From: ELB16-189 sp018266435
Lineage (GTDB): Bacteria > Bacteroidota > Bacteroidia > Cytophagales > Cyclobacteriaceae
NCBI GenBank assembly: GCA_030123525.1
Contig: CP126125.1
Coordinates: 2,728,001-2,792,000, forward strand
DNA: 64,000 bases
Direction of reading: 5' to 3'
Positions 51,258-61,473 of this stretch are shown in pieces. Below the pieces are notes generated by a model that worked only from the letters and a program-made list of their open reading frames with translations, was not told the origin of the DNA and did no database searches. Position 1 is the stretch's first letter, and every line of letters starts with the position of its first letter. Both the position numbers and the translations under genes were made by a program.

Positions 51258-51806
51258 TCAATAGGCCTTTTGCCCCAAATAATTGCCGGCTGGGTCGTAA
51301 TTAGCCACAATAATAATTGCCCCTTCTTTGCAGACAGCCTGTGCCATGCCCACACTTGCGGTATTCTTCCAAACCATTTGTGTGTAATGACCTGTTTTAT
51401 GGTAATTTGATTGGCTGATGGCTTCGTGGTGATAGTCTTTAATTTCATCGTACCACCGCTGGCATGCATTTAACACCGTGAACGAATCGGAATCGCTTCC
51501 CCAATAAATATTTTCTCCGTGTACTTGTTTCCATTTTCCATCGTGTGGGCGGTGCATCATTTCGCAGGTAGTTTCAGCCAGGTGGTCGGCCCAAGCTTGT
51601 GCGTAGGCTGCCAACTCGCGGCTCCACTCCAGCGGAGGCGAGTTTACTTCCTGGCGCGCTTTGTTATGAAAATCCAAGGCAGCCTGTGCATCTTTTTGAG
51701 GTATTTTTGAACCGGTGGCGACCGGAACGGTTTGGCCTGCAAGATACCCGGCCGGGAAAAATAATGCCAGCAAGATGAACTGGATTGTGGAGTGAATCAT
51801 GGGCAT
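51258..51806 (-). CDS. Secreted CAP-domain (SCP/PR1-like) protein
   Basis: The 182-residue protein has a signal peptide (to about residue 25) and a CAP domain with FHNKARQEVNSPPLEWSREL, MHRPHDGKWKQVHGENIYWG, HYTQMVWKNTASVGMA and IVANYDPAGNYLG. The His and Glu of the CAP cavity are present. Cys residues could form a disulfide. Extracellular or periplasmic; function of bacterial CAP proteins is mostly unknown. Two start codons (51806, 51800) are possible. The first codons lie opposite the upstream region of mrp. Confidence 0.9.
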   Translation of the reverse strand: MPMIHSTIQFILLALFFPAGYLAGQTVPVATGSKIPQKDAQAALDFHNKARQEVNSPPLEWSRELAAYAQAWADHLAETTCEMMHRPHDGKWKQVHGENIYWGSDSDSFTVLNACQRWYDEIKDYHHEAISQSNYHKTGHYTQMVWKNTASVGMAQAVCKEGAIIIVANYDPAGNYLGQKAY

Positions 51807-51880
51807 GGTTTTTTACAGCAAGTTACATTTTCTGCCTACCTTGCGAACCATTTTTTGTCAAATTAGTTATAGAAGATATC

Positions 51881-52978
51881 ATGGCTTTTACACAATCTCA
51901 AATTTTACAAGCTCTTGGCACCGTTCACGATCCTGATCTGAAAAAAGATTTGGTTACGCTGGGTATGGTGAAAGACATATTGGTTTCTGAAAACAAGGTT
52001 TCTTTTACGGTTGTACTCACTACACCGGCTTGTCCGCTCAAAGAAAAAATCAGGCAAGATTGCGAAGAGGCGGTGCAAAAAGTGACAGGCGATAAGGTGC
52101 AGGTTGATATCCACATGACGTCTTCGGTTACCTCGCTGCGCGACAATGTGCAGTTGCTCACTGGTGTAAAAAATATAGTTGCCATTGCCTCCGGAAAAGG
52201 TGGCGTAGGTAAGTCAACCGTTACCACTAATTTAGCCGTAGCCCTTGCGCAGGCAGGTGCGAAGGTGGGTCTGATTGATGCTGATATTTTCGGACCGTCC
52301 ATTCCGGTAATGTTTAACTGCGAGCGCGAGCAGCCTGAAGTAAAAGTGGTAAATGGAAAAAACATTATCATACCGCTGCAACAATACGGTGTGAAATTGC
52401 TATCCATAGGTTTTTTAACACCACCCGAAAGTGCCATTGTGTGGCGCGGGCCGATGGCCAGCTCTGCGTTACGACAATTTATTGGCGATGCCGAATGGGG
52501 CGAACTTGATTATTTATTGATTGACCTTCCGCCCGGCACCAGCGATATTCATCTGACATTGGTCCAGACTGTTCCGGTTACCGGAGCTGTGATTGTTACT
52601 ACGCCACAAAAAGTGGCGCTGGCCGATGCCACCAAAGGCCTGGTTATGTTTAAACAGCCGCAAATCAATGTGCCGGTATTAGGCGTAGTAGAAAACATGG
52701 CATATTTCACACCCGAAGAACTGCCAGACAACAAGTACTTTATTTTTGGAGAAGGTGGAGGAAGAAATCTGGCCGAAAAATTTGGTGTACCCTTGTTGGG
52801 ACAAATTCCGTTGGTGCAAAGCATTCGCGAAAGCGGAGACAGCGGGCTGCCCGCTATTATGAAAGAAGGAAATACTGCTGTGGCTTTCCGAGAGTTGGCT
52901 GAGAGCCTGGCGCGCCAGATTGCCATAAGAAATGCTACCTTTGCCTCGACTAAAAAAGTTGAACTCGTCAACGGATGA
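51881..52978 (+). CDS. mrp: Mrp/NBP35-family iron-sulfur carrier ATPase
   Basis: The 365-residue protein has an N-terminal MIP18/DUF59 domain (about 1-85: LGTVHDPDLKKDLVTLGMV), then a deviant Walker A ASGKGGVGKSTVT near 106 and DADIFGPSIPVMF. The region that usually holds the cluster-binding CxxC reads ENMAYFTPEELPDNKYFIFG here, without cysteines. ATG 51881 begins the DUF59 domain; upstream codons in frame are not conserved-looking. The NifU-like gene overlaps its stop by 4 nt, so both act in Fe-S cluster assembly or transfer. Confidence 0.93.
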   Translation: MAFTQSQILQALGTVHDPDLKKDLVTLGMVKDILVSENKVSFTVVLTTPACPLKEKIRQDCEEAVQKVTGDKVQVDIHMTSSVTSLRDNVQLLTGVKNIVAIASGKGGVGKSTVTTNLAVALAQAGAKVGLIDADIFGPSIPVMFNCEREQPEVKVVNGKNIIIPLQQYGVKLLSIGFLTPPESAIVWRGPMASSALRQFIGDAEWGELDYLLIDLPPGTSDIHLTLVQTVPVTGAVIVTTPQKVALADATKGLVMFKQPQINVPVLGVVENMAYFTPEELPDNKYFIFGEGGGRNLAEKFGVPLLGQIPLVQSIRESGDSGLPAIMKEGNTAVAFRELAESLARQIAIRNATFASTKKVELVNG

Positions 52979-53235
52979 ACACACTCGATTTAACCACTAA
53001 AGAATTAACCCGTAAAGTCGAGGACTCGCTCGATAGCATTCGGCCTTACCTGGAAGCCGATGGAGGTAATATCCGCGTGTTGGAAGTAACCAGTGATAAC
53101 ATACTGAGACTCGAGTTTGTAGGCAACTGTGGTTCTTGCCCCATGTCAACCATGACCTTTAAAGCCGGAGTGGAAGAAGCCGTGAAGAGGCTCGTGCCCG
53201 AGATCAAAGCCATTGAGGTAACCAATCTTATTTAA
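52975..53235 (+). CDS. NifU C-terminal-domain Fe-S scaffold
   Basis: The 86-residue protein has the NifU C-terminal domain: SIRPYLEADGGNIRVLEV and the cluster-binding CxxC in GNCGSCPMSTMTFKAGVE. It assembles or carries a 4Fe-4S cluster between two monomers. It is coupled to mrp by an ATGA overlap, a pairing that suggests hand-over of clusters between them. Confidence 0.94.
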   Translation: MNTLDLTTKELTRKVEDSLDSIRPYLEADGGNIRVLEVTSDNILRLEFVGNCGSCPMSTMTFKAGVEEAVKRLVPEIKAIEVTNLI

Positions 53236-53345
53236 TTTTTTTATGAGCAAGCCGGGCTGCCTATCAGGCGGCTCTGTGTGTATTAAACTTACCTTTCTGC
53301 CGTTAGTCTAATTTACTTTCAATCGTTAGAGGTATCTTGCGCATT

Positions 53346-56300
53346 ATGCTGAGAGGTTTTGTTGCATTTTATTTTTTGTCAGTACTCAATCTGGTCCAGG
53401 CACAAGATCGATGTGGCACGGTAGAGTATGAAAAAATACGTCAGCAACGAAATCCGTTCAAAGAAACCAAAAACCAGTTTGAGTCCTGGATGCAGAATCA
53501 ACTGATTCAAAAAGCAGCTGCTGCCAGGCGGAGTGGTAACACTCAACAAGCACAGGGCGGAAGTACCTACACCATTCCCATTGTGGTGCATGTCATTCAC
53601 AATGGCGAACCGGTTGGTACCGGAACAAATATTTCAGAAGCACAAATTCTTTCTCAACTTTCAGTAATCAATGCCGACTTTAACCGGCTCAATGCCGATA
53701 CCACTCAAACTCCATCTGAATGGAATTCGGTATCGGGCAAGTTTCCTATCACGTTTGTTATGGCCAAACAAGACCCCAACCGAGACTCAACCACGGGAAT
53801 TGTCCGGGTGAAGGGAACAAAAACTTCCTGGGGTATAGCAGACAATTACACATTCAAAGCATTGAGTTACTGGCCGGCTGAAGATTATCTGAATATATGG
53901 GTGGTTAATCTTTCGGGCGGCTTGCTGGGGTACACCCAACTTCCTGTTTCGAGTACGTTGCAAGGATTACAGGATGCTTCCAATGATCGGCTGACTGACG
54001 GTGTGGTGGTAGACTACCAGGCTTATGGCACAGCACAGGCTGTGGGTGGTTCTTCTTTCAATTTGTTGAGCCGGTATAACCTGGGCCGATCGGCCACACA
54101 TGAGATCGGGCATTTTTTTGGTCTTCGCCACGTGTGGGGAGACGTGACTTCGTGTGATCCTTTGGTCAGTACGGATTATGTTGCCGATACACCTGTGCAA
54201 GACACGAGCTTTAACGGGCAATGCCCGAGTGGCTCGGTTGTGGATTGCAGCCACGATGCGATGTATGACAACTATATGAACTACACAGACGATGCCTGCA
54301 TGAATATTTTCTCAGCAGGGCAGGTGGCACGTATGGATGTGATCATCAACAACAGTCCGCGCAGGTTGAGTTTGCTTACTTCACCGGGGCTTATGTTTCC
54401 CGCACCGGTTGCCAACGATGCGGGTATTAAGCAAATTCTTTCTCCTGATGTTACGGCTTGTGCCGGCAGTGTTACTCCTTCGTTGCTTATCAGAAATTAC
54501 GGAACCAATGTTATAGACTCCGTGCAAATTGAATTTTTCCTAAATGGAAATCCGGTTGAAACCCAAACATTTTCAGGTCTTAATCTGTTAACCAATGCAC
54601 AGGCTACCGTAAATTTTTTTCCCACCACCATCAGTTTTGGAACGAGCTATACTTTTTCTTTTCAAATCCTGCAGGTCAATGGTGTAGCCGATGGCAATAC
54701 TATCAACAATTCTCTCTCTATTTCTACCATCGCACCGACACAGGCTTCTCTTCCGCTGATTGAAACGTTCTCTTCCGTTCCGGCAGGCTGGCGAATTGAA
54801 AATCCCGATGGGTTGATTACATGGGCCAGTGTTTCGCTGGCAGGTTCCTCGCATGCTATGTACATGGATTTTTATGATTACGATAACTATGGAACCTACG
54901 ATCGGCTGATTACACCGGTGCTTGACCTGACCAGTGCCTCGGTAGCCTCCATCAGTTTTGATTGGGCATACGCGGCCTACGCAGGAAGCAATGACCGGCT
55001 GCGGGTATTGGTTTCTACCACGTGCGATTTTAATTCATCGCCCACCGTTATTTTTGATAAAGCAGGAACCGCGCTGGCTACGGCCTCACCTTCGGGGTCT
55101 TCGTTTTCTCCTTCCTCCTCACAATGGTCGAGCGTTATTCTATCGCTGAGTCAATTTATCGGTCAAAAAATTCAAATAGCATTTGAGGGAATCAACGACT
55201 ATGGCAACAACCTGTACCTCGATAATGTTTCTGTACTGAATTATCCCATCACGGCTTTTGCTTTGGGGCAATTGCTTCGCCCTTCGCCAGTAAGTTGTCA
55301 AAACTCAGTTCAGCCGATCATTAACGTAAAAAATTTAGGGAACAATGCCATTACTTCTTTTCAGGCGGTAGTAACCTCCAATGGAAACGTAACGACACAA
55401 AACATTACCAATGTGCAGATACCAATGGGTTCCTCTTCCAACGTTACATTGGCTTCTGCTTCCTTAACGACCGGGGCCAACCAACTAAAAATTAAAATCA
55501 ATTTACCCAACGGAATTCCTTCGGGCACCTCTTCGGCTGACAGTTTGCAACAGACGGTGGTTGTCAACAACTCGACCGATATTATTCCGCTTCGTGAAAA
55601 CTTTGATCAGAATTTTACCCCGGCTTGGACTACCATGAGCCCTACGCAAGGATCAATCTGGTACCCGGCCATTACTACACCGGCTAATAAAATATCAATG
55701 CTTTTTGATGCCTTTACCAACACCACCTTGGGTGAGCAGGCTTGGTTAGTTTCGCCCGTTCTTGATTTTTCAACTACTAATTCGGCTAGTGTATTTTTTC
55801 AAACCAGCTACGCCTATCGCGCACCCTACAGCGAAACACTACAAGTATTTTCTTCTACCGATTGCGGTGAGACCTTTACTAAAACAGTCTTTGCCTCATC
55901 GGGCTTCTCGTTGTCAGATACCATCTCCGCTTCAAGCTGGAAGCCCAAGACTGATGCTGCCTGGAACACAAATTTTATCAACTTAGACAGTCTGGCCGGC
56001 AAACAAAATGTGCGATTAGCTTTTGTAGCGACTAATGCCAACGGCAATAATCTGTACCTCGACAACATTGAATTTTTCACAAGCGACAATCAAACACCTG
56101 TTACTATTTCTAATTTATACTCGGTATATGGCGGAATAACCAAGCCGGTTATGGTCACCTTTAATTTACCTGAACGCCAATCGGTTCGTTTGCAGATGTA
56201 TGATGTTGCCGGGCGTATTTTTACCGATGAAATGCTGACCGATGTACTCAATCAAACGTACACGGTTAATTCAAACAACCTGGCAGCTGGCTTGTACATT

Positions 56301-56357
56301 GTTCGCATCCAGACACAAGCCGGTGTTTCGTCAACCAAAGTGATGATTGGCTTTTGA
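53346..56357 (+). CDS. Secreted M43 (pappalysin-type) metalloprotease with T9SS sorting domain
   Basis: The protein has about 1003 residues and a signal peptide (ends VQAQ). The M43 catalytic domain (about 70-340) has the zinc motif HEIGHFFGLRH near residue 251 and the Met-turn region DNYMNYTDDACMN. Two choice-of-anchor-J-like beta-sandwich domains (starting near 480 and 740) alternate with CARDB-like domains (near 360 and 640). A C-terminal sorting domain (last 75 residues: VRLQMYDVAGRIF, LAAGLYIVRIQ) directs export by the type IX system. ATG 53346 is preferred over TTG 53337. Confidence 0.92.
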   Translation: MLRGFVAFYFLSVLNLVQAQDRCGTVEYEKIRQQRNPFKETKNQFESWMQNQLIQKAAAARRSGNTQQAQGGSTYTIPIVVHVIHNGEPVGTGTNISEAQILSQLSVINADFNRLNADTTQTPSEWNSVSGKFPITFVMAKQDPNRDSTTGIVRVKGTKTSWGIADNYTFKALSYWPAEDYLNIWVVNLSGGLLGYTQLPVSSTLQGLQDASNDRLTDGVVVDYQAYGTAQAVGGSSFNLLSRYNLGRSATHEIGHFFGLRHVWGDVTSCDPLVSTDYVADTPVQDTSFNGQCPSGSVVDCSHDAMYDNYMNYTDDACMNIFSAGQVARMDVIINNSPRRLSLLTSPGLMFPAPVANDAGIKQILSPDVTACAGSVTPSLLIRNYGTNVIDSVQIEFFLNGNPVETQTFSGLNLLTNAQATVNFFPTTISFGTSYTFSFQILQVNGVADGNTINNSLSISTIAPTQASLPLIETFSSVPAGWRIENPDGLITWASVSLAGSSHAMYMDFYDYDNYGTYDRLITPVLDLTSASVASISFDWAYAAYAGSNDRLRVLVSTTCDFNSSPTVIFDKAGTALATASPSGSSFSPSSSQWSSVILSLSQFIGQKIQIAFEGINDYGNNLYLDNVSVLNYPITAFALGQLLRPSPVSCQNSVQPIINVKNLGNNAITSFQAVVTSNGNVTTQNITNVQIPMGSSSNVTLASASLTTGANQLKIKINLPNGIPSGTSSADSLQQTVVVNNSTDIIPLRENFDQNFTPAWTTMSPTQGSIWYPAITTPANKISMLFDAFTNTTLGEQAWLVSPVLDFSTTNSASVFFQTSYAYRAPYSETLQVFSSTDCGETFTKTVFASSGFSLSDTISASSWKPKTDAAWNTNFINLDSLAGKQNVRLAFVATNANGNNLYLDNIEFFTSDNQTPVTISNLYSVYGGITKPVMVTFNLPERQSVRLQMYDVAGRIFTDEMLTDVLNQTYTVNSNNLAAGLYIVRIQTQAGVSSTKVMIGF

Positions 56358-56432
56358 CCGAAAAAAAAATAGCCCCGGCATGGAAAAGCCCTAAAATCGA
56401 AACATCTTTGGGGAAAATTCAGAACAGAGTTC

Positions 56433-57506
56433 ATGCGTAAAAAAATAGCAATTTTATATGGGGGCCGTTCCGTAGAACATGGCGTGTCGGTCAACTCAGC
56501 AAAAAATATTTTTCAATTCATCGACCGAAAAAAATTTGAACCCATAGCGATAGGCATTACCGAAGAAGGAACCTGGTACCACACCGAAAAAGTCACTTCA
56601 AAAATTAAAAAAGGAGAGAAGATGGTGCTTTCGCTGGATGCCTCTAAACCTTTTTTTAAAGCTTCAAAGATCAAACTCACTCCGGATGTGATCTTTCCTG
56701 CCCTACACGGAACTGACGGTGAAGACGGCAGCATTCAAGGATTGATCAAAGCACTGGATTTGCCGATGGTGGGTACGGGCGTGTTGGGTTCGGCTATGTC
56801 GATGAATAAGCTGATCGCCAAAAAAATACTGAAGCAGGCGGGAATTCCGACAACTGAATTTATATCGTTTTCATACGATGAACGTTCAGCGATCAGGTAT
56901 GACGAAATAAAAAAACAATTGGGGCTTCCTTTTATGGTGAAATCAGCCAGCCTGGGTTCGTCAGTGGGAGTCTCTAAAGTAAGCTCAGAAAAAGATTTTA
57001 AAAAAGCAGTGCATGAAGCCTTTCGCTATGACGATTGTATGTTAATTGAAAAATTTGTGAAGGGAAGAGAGATAGAATGTGCTGTACTGGGCAACGACCC
57101 GCCCCAGGCTTCGCTGCCGGGTGAAATTGTTATCAGTAAAAAATACGAGTTCTATACCTTTGATGCAAAGTACGTGGATGGTCAAGCGGTGCAGATAAAA
57201 GTACCCGCACGCCTGGAAGAAAAAACATCAAAAAAAATTCAGGAACTATCCGTTAAAACATATCAGGTGCTGCAGTGTGAAGATTTTGCGCGCGTGGATT
57301 TGTTTTTAACGAAAGACGGAAAAGTTTATGTCAACGAGATCAACACAATTCCCGGCTTTACCAACTCAAGCATGTTTCCCATGATGTGGAAAGAGCGCGG
57401 GGTATCGTTTACAGAATTGATAACCCGGCTTATTGAATTGGCTGAAATACGATACAAAAAATTACAACGGGTTAAGCGAGGCTACACGTCTGAACTGAAA
57501 TACTGA
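56433..57506 (+). CDS. ddl: D-alanine--D-alanine ligase
   Basis: The 357-residue ATP-grasp enzyme has ILYGGRSVEHGVS at the N-terminus, the LHGTDGEDGSIQGL substrate loop, FMVKSASLGSSVGVSKV, REIECAVLGN and VNEINTIPGFTNSSMFP with metal ligands. Makes the D-Ala-D-Ala dipeptide of peptidoglycan. The PASTA gene starts at the base after its stop, which places it in a cell-wall operon. Confidence 0.96.
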   Translation: MRKKIAILYGGRSVEHGVSVNSAKNIFQFIDRKKFEPIAIGITEEGTWYHTEKVTSKIKKGEKMVLSLDASKPFFKASKIKLTPDVIFPALHGTDGEDGSIQGLIKALDLPMVGTGVLGSAMSMNKLIAKKILKQAGIPTTEFISFSYDERSAIRYDEIKKQLGLPFMVKSASLGSSVGVSKVSSEKDFKKAVHEAFRYDDCMLIEKFVKGREIECAVLGNDPPQASLPGEIVISKKYEFYTFDAKYVDGQAVQIKVPARLEEKTSKKIQELSVKTYQVLQCEDFARVDLFLTKDGKVYVNEINTIPGFTNSSMFPMMWKERGVSFTELITRLIELAEIRYKKLQRVKRGYTSELKY

Positions 57507-58313
57507 ATGGAACTGAAAAATATTTTTAAAGACGACTCCATCGGGGCTTTACTCAAGCACTTGGGTATTGTTGTTGGTATATTATCCTTCTTTTGCATTA
57601 TTTATTTCTACATTTATTTGCCCAATGTTACTCATCATGGGGAAACAGTAAAAGTGCCTGACCTGAAGGGAATGAGAGTAGAAGAGCTTCAAAGTTTTTT
57701 AAAAAAATACAGTCTGCGTTTTCTGGTTAATGATTCCTCGTATTCTGATTCACTGCCGCCCCTGAGTGTTACGCGGCAATTTCCTTTTTCGGGAGCTGAG
57801 GTAAAGCCCAATCGCATTGTTTACATTTCTCTTAATCGCGTGTCACCGCCCACTGTGCCGGTACCTGATTTGATTGATGGTTCGGTGATCAATGCCAAAG
57901 CTGTGTTAAAAAGCAATGAACTTAAGTTGGGCAGGTTGTTTTATGTGCCTGATCCTTTCAGGTTAGTGAAAGAACTAAAGTGTGGGGGAAAATCCGTTGC
58001 GGCCGGAACGCGTGTGCCTAAAGGCTCGGTGGTAGATTTGATCATTGGCGATGGAAATGGCCCGGCAGATTATGTAGTGGGCAGCCTGGTAGGCGACACG
58101 TATGCGGTAGCATTAAAAAAACTGCTTGCCTGGAATTTACATTTAGGCGAAGTAGAAATAATGAAAGGGGCAGATACTACCGGGGTGCAGGCGTTCGTTT
58201 ACAAGCAATATCCGGCTGCAGGAGATTCAGTTCGGGTGGGTGATCCCGTATCCTTGTGGCTTGCCCAAAAGGGTTACCAGGAACCTGACAAAAAGGATGA
58301 AGAAAACCCCTGA
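57507..58313 (+). CDS. PASTA-domain membrane protein
   Basis: The 268-residue protein has one membrane helix at about 15-37, then three PASTA repeats (VKVPDLKGMRVEELQSFL near 48, VPVPDLIDGSVINAKAVLK near 120, YVVGSLVGDTYAVALKKLL near 190). No kinase or transpeptidase domain is attached. PASTA domains bind peptidoglycan stems, which fits its place directly after ddl. It ends in a charged tail one base before the next gene. Confidence 0.9.
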   Translation: MELKNIFKDDSIGALLKHLGIVVGILSFFCIIYFYIYLPNVTHHGETVKVPDLKGMRVEELQSFLKKYSLRFLVNDSSYSDSLPPLSVTRQFPFSGAEVKPNRIVYISLNRVSPPTVPVPDLIDGSVINAKAVLKSNELKLGRLFYVPDPFRLVKELKCGGKSVAAGTRVPKGSVVDLIIGDGNGPADYVVGSLVGDTYAVALKKLLAWNLHLGEVEIMKGADTTGVQAFVYKQYPAAGDSVRVGDPVSLWLAQKGYQEPDKKDEENP

Positions 58314-58314
58314 T

Positions 58315-60303
58315 ATGCGATTAGTATGGCTCATGATTCTCTTTTGTGTCAGCAGAAGTTATGCTCAATTACAATTGACATCCATTATCAAGACCACTCA
58401 ACCTCAAAAGACAAGCAATAAATCAGCACGCGTTCAGTCGGCTTCATCACCTTTGATGTTGCCTTTCTGGGATGATTTTTCTTTCAACGGATCGCAACCC
58501 GATGCACCCGGGTTCAGTCATCCTTCTGACAGTCTCTGGTTGTTTGGGCAATCGGTGTGGGTGAATACCGGCATGGGCATCAATGCTCCCTCGTACAAAG
58601 TGGCCACATTTGACGGACTGGACTCTACGGGAATGCCTTATAACCGGAACATCCCCACGGCAAAAGGCGTGGCTGACCGGCTTGTCTCACGGCCGCTGCG
58701 GTTGGACTCGGTCAATCCATCGCTGCGCGATTCTGTCTTTATTTTTTTTTACTACCAGTGGAAGGGGCGCGGAGAGGCGCCTGATCCGCAGGATGTGTTC
58801 TCGCTTTGGTTCAGGGGCGGCTCTAACAGTTGGACCCAGGTTTGGTCTGACACCATTAAGAATCACAAAGATTCTGTTTTTATACCGGTTAAAATTTTTA
58901 TAACAGATACCAGCTATTTTCACAATGACTTTCAATTCCGGTTTCAAAATTTTGCACGATTGTCAGGACCATTTGATACCTGGCAGTTAGACTATGTCTA
59001 TGTAAATAATGGCCAACCTAAGTATTTTCCTTACCTGAATTATAAAGACTTTCCCGACCGCGCATTTACCACACCGATCACTTCTCCGTTTGTTCAATAC
59101 CAGTCGTTGCCCGTCAAACATTTGCTGGCCAGCGGCAAAAGCGCTTTGACACGGCCTTCGGTTTGGGTGAATAACTTGAGAGCAGACAAAACGCTTACCC
59201 AAAATGGTGCTGAGCCGCGAAACTTAGCAGCATTTTTGACTACTACTACGCGCGTGAATAAAGTGGTGTCGTCATCAACCGTTCAGTTAGACAGTGTTTC
59301 GTCTAACCGCGAGTTGCTGTTTCAGGTGCCGGTTCATTTTACGTTTGATTCGTTACTTAACCTGAACAGCATCGATCCAAAAACCGATTCCCTGGTTTAT
59401 ACTTTTCAGGCTAATATTCATCAAGGAGATAACAGTGTAAAAAAGTCTGTTGTCGTTCATGGCCTGCCCACCACCGTGGGCGATTACGACACCATTGTGT
59501 ACAAAGGCATTGACTTCAGACATAACGACACGGTACGCACTAATTTTAAGTTAAAAAACTATTATGCCTATGATGATGGGGTGGCCGAGTATGCCATTAC
59601 GCTTACCCAGCCGGGCGCTTTTGCTGCCTATCAGTTTGATATGTTTTATCCTCAGCCCGATACGTTGAAAGCATTTGATATTTATTTTCCGCATGTGGGC
59701 GATGAAACATATCAGGTGATCAAGGTATTGGTTTATGACACGCTGGTAATAGACCCCAGTCAGTTGGTGGGCACCAATAAAAGAGGCGTGCTGACCAGCC
59801 AAAGCCTGGTGGTTACACGCTCAGCTAATGATAGCTTGATACGGGTAACGCTTGACTCGGCTGTTTTAGTAAACAAAACATTTTACATTGGGTGGAAGCA
59901 AAATTCGTTTGCCATTATTGGTATAGGGTTGGATAAAGATTCAGATTCGGGGCAAAAACTTTTCTACAATGTAACCGGCATCTGGCAACAGAACACAACA
60001 ATCCACGGCAACGTAATGATTCGTCCGGTTTTTGGATATTCTAATGCTCTTAAACTGATTACCGGAATCGTAGAAAAAAAATCATCAGCGTATCCTAACC
60101 CCAACCGGGGTACCTTTTATTTACCTCCGGCCATTCAGGGGCTGCAGGTGATGGATGTAGCCGGACGAGAAGTATTTTTTGATCGCGAAGAACTGTACGA
60201 TAAAACACAAGTAACGCTGACCAGTGCCTCTGCTGGAATTTATTTGATGCGTTATTTTGACGGAGTCGCCTGGCGCACTGAAAAAATCATGGTGTTGCCG
60301 TAG
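58315..60303 (+). CDS. Secreted protein with T9SS sorting domain
   Basis: The protein has 662 residues with a signal peptide (MRLVWLMILFCVSRSYAQ). The mature part is beta-rich, Asp/Ser/Thr-heavy with large beta-sandwich regions (LPFWDDFSFNGSQPDAPGF, VFSLWFRGGSNSWTQVW). The C-terminal 75 residues (AYPNPNRGTFYLPP, LQVMDVAGREVF, SAGIYLMRYF) are a type A sorting domain. No catalytic motif is evident. ATG 58315 starts the signal peptide; the frame extends upstream into the PASTA gene. Its 3' end overlaps the convergent protease gene by 17 bp. Confidence 0.86.
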   Translation: MRLVWLMILFCVSRSYAQLQLTSIIKTTQPQKTSNKSARVQSASSPLMLPFWDDFSFNGSQPDAPGFSHPSDSLWLFGQSVWVNTGMGINAPSYKVATFDGLDSTGMPYNRNIPTAKGVADRLVSRPLRLDSVNPSLRDSVFIFFYYQWKGRGEAPDPQDVFSLWFRGGSNSWTQVWSDTIKNHKDSVFIPVKIFITDTSYFHNDFQFRFQNFARLSGPFDTWQLDYVYVNNGQPKYFPYLNYKDFPDRAFTTPITSPFVQYQSLPVKHLLASGKSALTRPSVWVNNLRADKTLTQNGAEPRNLAAFLTTTTRVNKVVSSSTVQLDSVSSNRELLFQVPVHFTFDSLLNLNSIDPKTDSLVYTFQANIHQGDNSVKKSVVVHGLPTTVGDYDTIVYKGIDFRHNDTVRTNFKLKNYYAYDDGVAEYAITLTQPGAFAAYQFDMFYPQPDTLKAFDIYFPHVGDETYQVIKVLVYDTLVIDPSQLVGTNKRGVLTSQSLVVTRSANDSLIRVTLDSAVLVNKTFYIGWKQNSFAIIGIGLDKDSDSGQKLFYNVTGIWQQNTTIHGNVMIRPVFGYSNALKLITGIVEKKSSAYPNPNRGTFYLPPAIQGLQVMDVAGREVFFDREELYDKTQVTLTSASAGIYLMRYFDGVAWRTEKIMVLP

Positions 60304-61438
60304 GCGGAAGAATAATGTCAATCGGGTCGGGCGTAAGGCAAAGAATGAAAATCAACAAGGCAAGCCAACCTAAAATTTTACGGGTGCGGTTGAGGGGCTC
60401 CTCAATGGGAGAAGGCGGATGTTTTACCCCGGCAAATGCGCCCACCAGTAAGAGAAAAAATAACCAGGTGGTATAACCGTGAAAGGCCGGGTAGAGCCAA
60501 CTCAGCAAATACTGCGTAGCAAAAATCAAGAGTGCGTACATCCAGCGATCGCGTTTATTTTCAAAAAAATTCATCATCACCCGATATAATGCTGAAAGAT
60601 AAATGGCTGAAAAGATAACCATGCTTTGCAGCGGCCAGTTGATATCGATAAACCCCAGTCCGCAATAAAACAGCAAAGGAACATAGATAGCCGTAGCCAC
60701 AATTTTGTGCTTGCGGTAACCGAGCAACCCGTAGAGTACATGGCCGCCATCCAGTTGACCAATGGGCAGCAAGTTGAGGCAGGTAAAAACCAGCGATAAT
60801 AATCCGGCAAACAAAAACGGATAGTGTATGATCTCGTGCGGGTTGGGCATACGCGCGGGGTCTGCAAAAATTTTTTCCAAAATAGAAAACAACAAATTCT
60901 TGCCAATTACAATGTCGAGGGAGCCGGGGGGCATGTTGGCCGGATCATACGCATGATCGGCATAAGTAAGCCCATACTGCTTGTACTTGGGATGAAACTG
61001 ATAGATGTGTTCGGCAGGCGGAAGTGTAACAAACCCATAAATCAAAAAAACAAGAGCTACTACAAATCCCGCCAAAGGGCCGGCTATACCCACATCAAAT
61101 TGTTGTTTGTTGGTAAGTATGCGCTCGCGGATGCGTATCAATGCACCTAATGTGCCAATGGACATGGGGATGATGAAGGATGGAATGGGGATGTAATAAG
61201 GCAAGGAGGTTTTGATGCGGTAGTAAATGGCGGTGAAGTAATGACCAAACTCGTGGCAGGTGAGGATGGCAAGAAAACAAAAAGCATAGGGCAGACCGCT
61301 GGCAAAATCGCTCCACGTGTAATGCTCTGAGAGAATAGACTTGCCGTACGTCCACTCAGCCCCGGCCAGCGTAGTGGTAACGAATGTGATAACAAAGAGG
61401 GAACCGTGAATGAGGAAAGTCTTGATGCGGGGAGTCAT
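60287..61438 (-). CDS. Site-2-protease-family (M50) membrane metalloprotease
   Basis: The 383-residue polytopic protein has zinc motif HEFGH in LTCHEFGHYFTAIYYR (about residue 62) and the second metal-binding motif NLLPIGQLDGGHVLYG (about 222-237), both in membrane helices; seven or eight helices in total. It cleaves substrates inside the membrane, often anti-sigma factors, but here no PDZ domain is present. The partner is unknown. A tRNA gene lies upstream on the same strand. Confidence 0.93.
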   Translation of the reverse strand: MTPRIKTFLIHGSLFVITFVTTTLAGAEWTYGKSILSEHYTWSDFASGLPYAFCFLAILTCHEFGHYFTAIYYRIKTSLPYYIPIPSFIIPMSIGTLGALIRIRERILTNKQQFDVGIAGPLAGFVVALVFLIYGFVTLPPAEHIYQFHPKYKQYGLTYADHAYDPANMPPGSLDIVIGKNLLFSILEKIFADPARMPNPHEIIHYPFLFAGLLSLVFTCLNLLPIGQLDGGHVLYGLLGYRKHKIVATAIYVPLLFYCGLGFIDINWPLQSMVIFSAIYLSALYRVMMNFFENKRDRWMYALLIFATQYLLSWLYPAFHGYTTWLFFLLLVGAFAGVKHPPSPIEEPLNRTRKILGWLALLIFILCLTPDPIDIILPPTATP

Positions 61439-61473
61439 TGACTAAAAAATGCCAAAATGAGGTGATAATAAAG

